A stretch of DNA of 64,000 bases from Rhyacophila brunnea (taxonomy: Eukaryota > Arthropoda > Insecta > Trichoptera > Rhyacophilidae): contig JAGYXB010000196.1 of the NCBI GenBank assembly GCA_022495005.1, positions 62,001 to 126,000 on the forward strand, in the 5' to 3' direction. Position 1 is the stretch's first letter. Each line of letters begins with the position of its first letter. Shown piece after piece: positions 51,713 through 62,200 of the stretch. Both the position numbers and the translations under genes were made by a program. The notes under the pieces are model-generated. The model was not told the DNA's origin, made no database searches, and saw only the letters and a list, made by a program, of their open reading frames with translations.

Positions 51713-51799
51713 ATTACACTGCCCTTAACCTTAGTGGTAGATATGGAGGCTCGCCAAGTGTCCTGGCCTGGGGCCTGCTTTAGGCCAGACGGTTGGCCT

Positions 51800-52401
51800 C
51801 AGTGACGTCCCGTGGGGGTAGGCAGATTGAGTGTCGCTTGGGGGCGGCAGTTACCCAAAGGGCGGCAAATCGAGGAGAATCATTAGGTATGCATAGAAAG
51901 CTACCTGAACTTAGTAATAACGGAAATATCTTTCCATTAACAAATTCAGATCACTGGTTGGAAACAAAATATATTAATTAGGTACTTACTTACTATAAAA
52001 GTTTTAACAGAACTTATTTTTTTTGTCGGGTTCGCGAAGTCTAGTTTACTTCCGTTGTCCTTGGACGTCACGTTCTTGGTGAACAAAAATGATACTTGCA
52101 TACTTACCTAATTTAAAATGTATCCAAATATGTTTGCCAGTCACTTACGAGTTTTGGAAGTTGTCAGGTATATTTTTAAATGTACCTATCTGAAACCGTA
52201 GACTCGCATTATTGTCTATTGAAGCACAGGTGACATCTAAATTAGATTTAGTGGTATACCTGTATTTTGTTAGTAATGTATCCATACAACACATATTTTT
52301 GATATTTGAGTCATGAAAGGATCATAAAAAGTACTGTATAAAAAAATGTGGCGACATTTTGGCACTGCCTAGGGGCGGCATTTTGTCTAGGGACGTCACT
52401 G
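51800..52401 (+). mobile_element. hAT element, family 'CAGTGACGTCCC', complete
   Basis: The ends are CAGTGACGTCCC and GGGACGTCACTG (perfect 12-base TIRs). They are flanked by a perfect duplication, gttggcct at 51792-51799 and 52402-52409. GGCGGCA motifs lie near both ends. It is 602 bases long and noncoding. Confidence 0.95.
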
Positions 52402-52984
52402 GTTGGCCTGATCATCTGCAATATACATACATAAAAATAAAAGTACTGCAAATAGAAATAAACAATTTATTATTTAAGCACGATTATTTACAATTGTTTT
52501 AGACGTAATACATAACTGTTACAGGTGTTAGAATCAATACATCAATTTTTAATTAAACATTAGAAATAAAATACTACGGATTTAATCCACAAAAAAAAAT
52601 ATTATTATGGTATATCCAAATTTAATAATACTATGTAAAATTATTTACATAAATATTTAATATCACATTATTCTGCATATCTTATAAAAACTGTATTAAA
52701 TACTTTTAAATATTTTCAGTTCTCTATCACAATCTGTGCTAAAAGCAGGACGAAATAATTTTAATTAATACTATCAACTGAAAGTGCTTCGAGGTAATTT
52801 TTATATAATATTTAAAATAATTATGCAGTTGATATATTGGTAATATATATAATATAATTTTCAATGATTATTTATTGTCAAATTATACTTCTACAGCTAA
52901 CATTTTTGTCATCCAAACAAAGATGATGAAAATGCCGCCACGCTTCTGGAGGGACCTAACGGGTGTGGAGAAGCAGGCAACCGA

Positions 52985-53095
52985 TCTTTAAAATTTGTCG
53001 CAATTAAGCATGACAGTCGTAGCATAGTGGTAATGCACAGGGCGCAATACCCAAGAGACGCAGGTCCGATTCCTGTTTACGTGTAAACACTTACT
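52985..53095 (+). repeat. tRNA-like repeat S3, uninterrupted
   Basis: TTGTCGCAATTAAGCATGAC leads into GTAGCATAGTGGTAATGC (A box) and CAGGTCCGATTCCTG (B box). It gives the empty site for the hAT insertion at 21289-21824. Confidence 0.7.
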
Positions 53096-53538
53096 ATCGC
53101 GATAGTTTAAAATACACACTATTTGTGCTAGTAAATCCGTACATGTGTACAAGCGCTATAAAAGAATATGTACCCACCACATAAAAATACTTCAATATCT
53201 TATTGAAAGTTCGCTTATGGGAGCTTTTTCCAAATACATACATTTACTAAGTATATTTCTAAAGTTTCCTGTTGCAGCTTTAATAAATTACATTAATTGA
53301 ATTATTTTTGGCACACAGAAGAATTAAATTTACTTATTTTTATTTTTTATAAGAATTGTGTCAATATATGTATTTTGGAAATAGTGTTTTTGTTTTTTTT
53401 ATTGTCTACTAACTGTTTTTGTCAAATACAAACTTATTTAGGAATAATATAGATATAGGTACTTTTAAAAACATTCATGAGGAGCTCCAGAGGCGCATTG
53501 GGTGCCAATAATTCTCACTACAGCTCTGCTAGTAGTAC

Positions 53539-54558
53539 TAGTGGCGAAGGGTAGAGGTAGGCTATTAAGATCCGACATAAATAGTGCACAGTGTCAGTGA
53601 AACGTATTTGTTTTCATTGAACTAATACTACAATGTGTAGATGGTGTTTGTAAGTTTTAAAATTTCAATTAAACCCTGCTTAATCCATTATACCAATAAA
53701 CCATACATAACTTTAGATATTTTATAGATAAAAGAATATTTTATCGGTTATTGTTAGGTAGGTATAGGCAGAGCTTAATGAATTTGAAAAAATCTAACCA
53801 ACACCATCTGTAATATGCAGGGGCGGCTCTACCTTAAGGGTTCGTAGGGACCATCCCCACATCGTTATCATGTCAAAAATACATGCCCGATATTTTTATC
53901 ATTGTCATAATATACCTACTTAATCACATGATTAAATGAACTATTTAATTTATTTTATCCATCTAAACCGTCGCAATTTTATAGAGATATTAAGTCACTC
54001 AGTCCTATCCTATCGCCGCGGTACAAATCTCGTTTTACAAAGTATGTGAATGCATTAGCGTTAGTATAGGCATACGGGGGAACGAATCAAATAACCCGTA
54101 GGTGAGTAAAAACGTTCGCTGTATGTCGTTGTTCAAAACTGATGATGGTAAGTCTATAATAATTATTTTTGTTAATTAAGTTATTATATTATCATACTTA
54201 GATAATCATTTATTATTATTTGCACATAATGTATAATACGAGAAAGTAGGTATAAATTTATATTTAATAATTAATGGCTAAACCCCACCACCTAGAAAGT
54301 CGTCGAGCCGCTACTGGTAATATGTATTCTTAATTCAACAAAAACAAATAAGTATGACTGAAAAGTTGTGCAATATTTTTATCGTATCGCTCATTACTAC
54401 GTAAACTTATCTTGGTTTGGTTGAAGTAGAGTTTAATTAAAATTTTAAAACTAACCAGCACCATCTGAAAATTGTATTTTTGGTTTGTACGACTGACAAA
54501 GTTTAGTATGCAATATTTATATCGAATCTTAACAGCCTACCTCCACCCCTCGCCACTG
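53539..54558. mobile_element. GGCGAAGGGTGG hAT-like family, copy interrupted by a hAT MITE
   Basis: The ends TAGTGGCGAAGGGTAGAGG and CCACCCCTCGCCACTG are flanked by agtagtac (53531-53538) and agtaatac (54559-54566). The 499-base element 53818-54316 sits inside. Confidence 0.85.
53818..54316. mobile_element. hAT element 'CAGGGGCGGCTC', nested
   Basis: The ends CAGGGGCGGCTCTACC and GAGCCGCTACTG are flanked by a perfect duplication, gtaatatg at 53810-53817 and 54317-54324. It has no coding frame. Confidence 0.9.
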
Positions 54559-54566
54559 AGTAATAC

Positions 54567-55220
54567 AATATTATTAAATTAATTATCACTTTACTGTGCT
54601 TACATTTTAAAATGTTTTATCTTATCACTTCCATATTATATTATTACTGCAGTTATTCAACAGTGTTTATTTTTTATGACATCTACTGACTTTCTAAATA
54701 TCTCACTGTCGTTTTGATGCAAAAAATAAATAAGTACCTTGTTATATACTGATCTTTTGTTTTGTTTTGTTTTGAAGAAAGTTAATTCAAAAGTGCTTAC
54801 TGTTATGTTACTCGTAAGCTATTCCACGATCTCGGCGTTAATTGAATAACATATTTAGCTATAGGTATTGTAAAATGGAATTCTCCAAGGTAAATGCTCA
54901 AATCGTGACTGTTCTGGCAGAAGAAACTAATTCGAAAAAATGACATATTGAGTTAGTTATACCAAAATGTTCCTTATTTCAAACCTTACCGTCTGGAAAC
55001 CTTCTTAATAAATAAACAGTCTTTATTTTAAAGTCTTCCTTTTTACGATTACTTAATAAACTCACATGATAGACCATTTCAAACATTGTAACAACTTCAA
55101 AGTCAAATTACTCAAAACTAGTATTCTCCAGTTAGTGTGTTCTGCCAGAACAGAGACGAAATAATGAACAATATTAATTATATAAACAGTTCAATATATT
55201 TTTACACAATTGAATTTTTG
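54567..55220. other. Intergenic, nothing recognised
   Basis: AT-rich sequence between two TE insertions. No exon, RNA gene or repeat terminus is apparent. Confidence 0.5.
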
Positions 55221-55224
55221 TTAA

Positions 55225-55588
55225 GGCTATACTTCAGTTGAGGCATGGTCTAAAAAGATCGTGGCTAGGCGATGCGCGGATTGTGAACCCGTGCCGAACG
55301 AAATATAATTTGTCATAAAAATCCAACATGAGTCTATTTAATGTTATGTTTACTGTTATATTACTAATAATAATAGTACATTCATTGACATGTTTTATTT
55401 TTTAAGTAGATACGTGAAGTTTTTTTAGTCATCTTTACACGATTTAAGAATATTTTCATCCGACGCCATGACAAAACAAATCGACGTGCGCACACCCCGA
55501 CTGTCGGTCTCCGATTGACGAAGAGTGAGAAATTTCGTCGCACCTACTTACTGTTGAAAATTATTTGCCGTTCCACTGAAGTACGCTC
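55225..55588 (+). mobile_element. piggyBac-like MITE with TTAA target duplication, copy 3
   Basis: TTAA lies at 55221-55224 and 55589-55592. The ends are GGCTATACTTCAGTTGAGG and, inverted, GAGCGTACTTCAGTGGAAC. It is 364 bases long. Confidence 0.85.
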
Positions 55589-55599
55589 TTAAGAATATA

Positions 55600-57990
55600 T
55601 AGGTATTTATAACGAATCAGTGAGTAACGCTAGAAATACGTCATATCCATCACGTCTTGTGAGCTCATGTGCTATAACAATCAGAACAGAACATTCAATA
55701 ATATAAACTGACAACCTACAAAAATAAAAATATATTCATTAATTCGGTGATGTGACCTGACCTTAGTGTAGTTCTGATACATTTTGTCAGATTTTGTTAA
55801 CTGACATTAGTCGTTTTCGGCTCAAAATGTCGTACTGCCTGATAATATTTCAAATACCAAGTAATACAACATGGCCCACTTTTTCCCATCGCACAACCTT
55901 ACCATGAGCTCACGTGCGCTTACGTGACGTGATGATAATGTATTTCTAGCATGTAACTATTTTTTTCATAATATCACTTTTAGAAATTTTTCGTAATGGT
56001 GTTCTAAAACAAAACAATACGAGAATTAAATTTAAAAAAAAATCGTAACATAATATATTTTCATTTTAATTTAGATTCACATTTTTATAGTACATGTTTC
56101 TTAGACAACTATGAGATAAAGAAGTGTTCCACGGCTAAACAACATTTGGGAAACGCTGTATATCTTTACAGTAGCATTGACAACAACAACATAATATACC
56201 TAACATTATGCTAGATTTCAATAATTAATTTATTATTTTACTGTGGAAGCATGAAAATAGCGTATTGGAAAATGTATACGCATGCAGTTGGCCGTATCAC
56301 AGTTCACCGTGGGCTGTTGTTTCGAAAACAGATAGCCGTATAGTATTGAGATCAAATCCACGTCTAAATAAAATACTTAAAAACACATAATAAAACGCAT
56401 AGGGAAAGTTCATACAAGGGTAAGACAGAAGAAAATAGTTAGGTAATTAAATTATAAATACATTCATATCGTACCTATATATTTATATAAAATTCTGGTA
56501 TGTGCTCGTAAGTATCATATTATATCAAATTAATGTTCTTATTGAATTTAATAAAATTGGAACATTACTATCTGCAATATTCCAAGAATATCGAGTAAGT
56601 TTTTGATCTCAATGATATACGGCGATCTATTTCCGGTAAAACACCTCGCTGTGAAATGTTATACATACATTTTACATGTAACCTGAAAATATACGTGATA
56701 AATGAGCGTATTAATTTCAAAAACAGCTGACTCCACAATTTTACTTTTACAAACTGGCGTAACAATTTAACATTTTTTTTTATAATTTTGTGACCCAACT
56801 GTTATCGATTTTATTGCAAATTGAATAAAATCTGTCAGATATTAATATATACTAGCAGAGCTAGCTGGTGACAGCCAGTTGTCTCGCTAGGTCTTGCATA
56901 TAACATTATTTCACCAATAATTCGAATTTATTTAAGTAATTTTATGTCAATATTTGTTTTCCTAATTGTTTAATAATAATATTAGGTACTGTCAAAGCAA
57001 ATATTCAAATTGAATTGTTTTCTGAAGTAGTTAGTCGTGAAAAGTTTATACGTTTAAGTAACTTTGAAACTAGTAGCCACCCTCATTGAAATAAAGTACA
57101 TCCCTCAAAAATATAATAGGTCAGACATTTTTAAAACAAACGTCACGTGACTTATCAAAGCACGACGTGGACAGTACATAATATTTTGTTTTTAAAAAAA
57201 TCATATAGAATAAATAACTTGCCAGTACTCTAATAAAATAATATTACATATATATATTATTTAATGACTAGCTACATATTTATATAATAAAATAGTCACG
57301 TATGTAATCTTTTGATGATTGTATTTTTTTTAATGTTTTATTACCATAATAAAAGCAAAATAAATATTATATTACATTATTTAATAGTGTAAAGTCTAGT
57401 ATCAAGCCATTTCAAATATAAAAATAAATATGCAAGTATTATAAAATACAAGTTAATAATTATAAATGTAATTCTTATATAATATACTTTTTAAATCTAA
57501 ATACAGTAAGTGGGTATCTACCTATATTTATAATATACGTCCATGTATTAAGTGCTTTGTGTACTTGTAGTTTGACATCGTCGATTTCACTTACGCGTCC
57601 AACGAATGCGTTCAACGTAAACGTAAAACGTATTGTGCGTTGAACGCAATGTACATAACCTAAGCAGTATATTGGTGAATGCCATAACATATTGTTTGGT
57701 ACATATTATTCTATTTTACACTATATCTGTAAATGTCAAGTTTGTGATATTTAATCTCGCTTGATAGTAGAGTCAAAAATTTAACAGCGTATTTTTTGCA
57801 TTTACCAAATTGGTCATACAGAGAAGTCAAAAAATCTCCCGACAAGCAGTGTAGAAAATAAAAAAAATTGTATGGCTACACATTGTCAATTTTAAAAAAA
57901 AATGGTAAAAATACCACAAACTTCAATGAAAAATTCTAGTTTTACTCTTTGATTGTATACACTTTCTTCCCAAGTTTTTTTGTTGCTTAT
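55600..57990. other. Intergenic, one old repeat
   Basis: A 'CCGTATCAC' family copy (56278-56690, with GCCGTATCACAGTTCACCGT and an inverted end near CACCTCGCTGTGAAATG) is the only clear content. The rest is AT-rich with no recognisable gene. Confidence 0.5.
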
Positions 57991-58000
57991 CATTCACAGC

Positions 58001-58835
58001 CAGTGGCGTGCGGTCCATAAATAATTATTGATAATATCGTGGTTATGCTGCCAAAAGTTGGTAAATCAATAATTTAGATGTTTAGAGTTATCAACGAATT
58101 ACTATGCGTCAAGGTCATCCGATATATAGAACGCGCACATAAGCATAAAGAAATTAGCATTATGTCTGAAATTAGAGGGCATATCAAACTTCAAATTGTA
58201 ATTACTACATAAAATAATTACGAGACTCGCCAACTTTTGACAGTAACCCTACAAATTTATATATGTCATTTTATTTTTATTTAACTATACTTCTTATAAG
58301 TAATGGTTATATAGTAAAAATATTTTTATAATATAGCAGTGCTATCACTTTGCTATTAACACAATATACTAATTCGTTACTTCATAAAATATATCGATTA
58401 TGGAAAGGAAAAAGGGTGTAATCCCTACAAATCAAATTTTACAGGAGGCACAAAATCGTTTTTTTACGGGTTTCGGTAAAAGGTAAAATACAAAATGGGC
58501 AACCTTGAAGTGCATGATAATTATTAATTTGGTTTTTATATCCCTAATCTGATATTAATTGAGTTAATTTTTTTTAAAACCTAGAAAGATGATGGTTAAG
58601 TCGTTTCTCCCACGTCACTTCCTTCTTTTTTTTTTAAATTGCTAGCTAAATATAGATAAAAAGTCGGCATTTGCAGCTTACAACCTTTGGACACAACATG
58701 TATTTAGTCGTGTACAACGTTATTATGCAATAAAACCTATTTTGAAAAAACTGAGGGTTACGCCCTTTTTCCTTTCCACAGTCGATATGATAAAAATATT
58801 GGGTATAGGCAAGCAAAAGTCACCACACGCCACTG
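58001..58835. mobile_element. hAT element 'CAGTGGCGTGCGG' just 3' of the second NAAT gene
   Basis: The ends CAGTGGCGTGCGG and CCACACGCCACTG (12 of 13) are flanked by a perfect duplication, ttcacagc at 57993-58000 and 58836-58843. It is 835 bases long. A 196-base CTGCCAAAAGTTGG element is nested at 58048-58243. Confidence 0.93.
58048..58243. mobile_element. Short 'CTGCCAAAAGTTGG' TIR element, nested
   Basis: The ends CTGCCAAAAGTTGG and CCAACTTTTGACAG bound it. It is an internally deleted relative of 48062-50572, with shared GGGCATATCAAACTTCAA (reversed) and AAATTAGCATTATG blocks. Confidence 0.72.
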
Positions 58836-59028
58836 TTCACAGCCTATCACTATACGAGTGAATGAATCAAACACGTCAAGTGATTTTCTGGGGTGACCGT
58901 CGTCCATTGAAAATTTTAGATTTTTTGTAAAACTATTTACGTAATCTATTAATCTATTCTTATTACTTAATATAATATGCACTAAAATTATTGATATTCT
59001 ATTATTATTTTTCAGTAAGTCATTGTTA

Positions 59029-59232
59029 TTAATTACTATTTGGTGTAGGCTCTTTCAACTTGATGTGCCTTCTGTAGGTGCCATTCAGGGAGTAGACGAT
59101 GTGCATAAACCTTGAGGCCCCTTTGGCCTCTCGCTCTTTCTTGGCCTGCTCCTTGAAAGCCTTCCATTCGGCTCTTATCTTTGGATCGTTCGGTCCCCAT
59201 TTCTCCGATGCGGTGAAAGCGTTCTTCACCGT
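59029..59232 (-). CDS. Second NAAT gene, last exon (C-terminal tail)
   Basis: The 67 codons and TAA begin TVKNAFTASEKWGPNDPKIR and include the charged EWKAFKEQAKKEREAKGASR. They share W-G-P-x-D and YSLNGTYR with the other copy. The acceptor is TTTTTTACAG. It carries an eight-residue extension (LKEPTPNSN-like) absent from the first gene. Confidence 0.92.
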   Translation of the reverse strand, partial: TVKNAFTASEKWGPNDPKIRAEWKAFKEQAKKEREAKGASRFMHIVYSLNGTYRRHIKLKEPTPNSN

Positions 59233-62200
59233 CTGTAAAAAACATCATAAATCGAAGTTAAGTACCTATGTATTTACAGGGATTATAATCTCTAGATAAG
59301 TAATCCAATTTCGTCCATATTTTCTTCAATATTTGGAACAAAACTAATTCATATTATCAGCGAAGAAAATACACTTAAATATTTCACGATTAGTGACATA
59401 TTTTAATTACAATTTAGTAAGTAGTAATAATAAATCATTGTGTACATGGACGTGAACATACAGAAAAAAACAATATTATTATTTGAACTTACATAATTTT
59501 GAAAACACTTCTAGAAAAAAATCGATGTGTGTACTTATGCACGCGGGTTAGAAGTTATACTTCTGTGGCATAACAAAACAAAAACAAAACTTGTGACAAA
59601 CTAGATTCTTTGACTAGCTCTTAATTATCTTGTTAAATTACACACTCAAGAAAAAGGACCGCTTATTGAAACGCCGTTGGTTTATTGCTATACACTTTAA
59701 CTTATATTACTAAATTATATAATGGTTTCTCGTTGTTTTTATTTTTGAAGTACCAACTGTCACTCTGACGTTTAGTCGTTTGTTTACGTATGGAATTGCA
59801 AACGGCCGACAATAATAAATTCGTTGCCTAGGCAACGGAACAATTCTAAACTATAATATTATACTGTATAATCGTTACGATTTCAGTATCATACTGTGGC
59901 GTAAAGGTAGTGCGTTCGGCTGATAACCGAACAATCAGTGGTTCGAATCCAATCGAGTGCGTTTGTTTTCGTGTGAAAAAATAAATTAGGTGTTACTTGT
60001 CACACGCCAAAAATACACTCTGATCTGATTTCCCAAACGCGCCAAAATAAGTATAACTTCAAAAATCTTTTTGAAAAAAGTAAGACCCTTCGAACTTGCA
60101 TCTCTCGGGTATCGCGCCCGCCGCGCATAGACCACTATGCTAAAGCTGTCATACTAATTACGACAAATTTTAACTATTGGCTCTTATATTACTCTCTGAA
60201 GCGCTTCCCAAATTGAGCTACGATTGGCTATCGAGTTTTGTATTTTAAATCAAAGTAGGTATTATTTTAATTACTACCCGACGTCACGGATTACTCAAAG
60301 ATATTTTTGTGTTGTAACTTACTTGAACTTGCTAATATCGTAATTAGTAGGATAGCTTTAGCATAGTGGTCTATGCGCGGCGGGCGCGATACCTGAGAGA
60401 CGCAGGTTCGATCCTGCGGGGTGTCTTACTTTTTTCAAAAAATATTTTTCTGTCGGTTATAATACATTTTCTCAGAAGTGTTTTCAAAATTATGTATGTT
60501 CAATGCTTAGAATGTTACATTCTTAAATCTTGTGAATTATTCGTTGAATATTATTATTTGTTAGTTTATTAGTTTTTTATTTATAATTAGACTCTTTCCC
60601 CGTAAATGATGAATGTATGTTTATGTAAGTATAATATATGACGTTCAATGACATTTTTTTTATATTCCTATAAAAAGAGCTGTAGGTATTTTTTTTTGAG
60701 TTTACAAAATCAGGTTATTTCAGATGAAAATCATATACAAGCTAATCCCGGAATCTCAGGATTGCAACATTTTTAATTCCGGATCACGTGATCAAAAAAT
60801 CGAGTCGGGTCCCGAAATATAATTTTCAAAGTAATTTTAATTAAATGTTTATTCCAACTTTTTAATTCGGTTTCATTTTTTTTTATAAATAATATGGTTA
60901 CCTCTGTTGTTGATCCAGTCCTGTTCCTCAAACAACGGACAATTCCCCAGATTGGGAGTTGCAATAGTCCAATGGCAAGAAGAGTCCATCCCGCGGCTAA
61001 AAACAATTAAATGAAAGCTCAGTTTTACATATTCATAAGACGGGAATGAGCTATGCAGTCAAAATGCAATCTTATTCAACACATTTTTTACCCAACACCG
61101 TTTCCACGTGTCAAGCATATCAGGCACTATTAGCGAGGGGTGCAAGACTAGTCAATGCGCTCCCCAAAGTCGTAGACATTTTCGGTGACGTGCTATGTAT
61201 TCTAAATTTTATTTTTCTGTATAAAATTGTACTCAAGTATGCTTTTATTTATTATCATTATTCTCTATTTAACATTAGCATAGCACTGTCAGCCAATTTT
61301 TACCAGGTGGACAATTGTAGGTCAGCTATTTTTGGAATAAAATAAATCCTCTAAAAAATATTTGTGGAAAAACAAATCAAGATGTTTCTCGAGTTTGTCG
61401 TGAATATTTTCACACTAAAATGATAAATATTGTTTAGAAAACATACACAAACAGTTTATTCAGAAGTTATGACATTTACAAGAACGCACGAGTTAACCTG
61501 TTCATGGCCTGACGTGACATAGGTACATCCTTTGACGGGTTAACTCGACTCTGGCAGTGATCAGGTGCGTTCAATTATTTTGAATAACCGTGGATAATTT
61601 CCTGTTTCGAAAGTCATTATTACATAAGCACAATTTCATAGGTCTCAACATAGGCGCGGCCTCACACATGCGGCAGGCATAAGACGTGGCGATAGACCGA
61701 AGGAAGTGGCGCGACCTTGTGCTTGTCCTGTGCTCTAACACTTGAGGTGTGACAGAATGAAGTAACTAAGTAGGTGATTCTCGTACTTAGCCTGAACCAA
61801 ATAGGTTAATAAAGACCTTAGGATTCCGTTTGGAGAAGCCTTCTGTGGTCTCTCTACCAAAATCGTTTAAGCAAATTTCAATTTGTAATAATTTATGCAT
61901 TATTATATTCAACATTATTTCTCATTAGGTCTCATCTCTATAGAAAAGGGTTTCTTTAAAATATTTGGTTTATAATTAAAATCAATATTGCTTACCTATA
62001 GCACTATGCGGGAACCCAAAGTCTCCATACGAGAGGGGTTTCATACTGATGAAGGCGTATAGGAACACAACCAACATGAGAATTGGTGTCACGATTCCCC
62101 AACAGTATCGCCAGTAGACGGTCACCTTGCGATTCGTCATGAACTCCAGATCTTCACAGAAGTTTTCCAATCCTGAAAATCGAACTGGATATTAAGAACT

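Larger units (their letters stand above)
50643..51790 (+). mobile_element. hAT-like 'TGGCCCCCAC' family, outer element of a nest
   Basis: The left part (ACCACAAACGGGGGTGGCGA, ATCAGTGCTTCAT, CCCTAGGGTTCC) and the right part (ACACTGCCCTTAACCTTAG, GGCCTGGGGCCTGCTTTAG) match 21560-21815 in order. They are separated by the element 50877-51712. Both termini are lost. Confidence 0.65.

Noticed and set aside
59885..59965. A functional tRNA-Ile gene
   Set aside because: The anticodon arm and B box are good, but the acceptor stem does not pair and the GAU anticodon is unexpected for a nuclear tRNA-Ile. It lies in a cluster of tRNA-like repeats.
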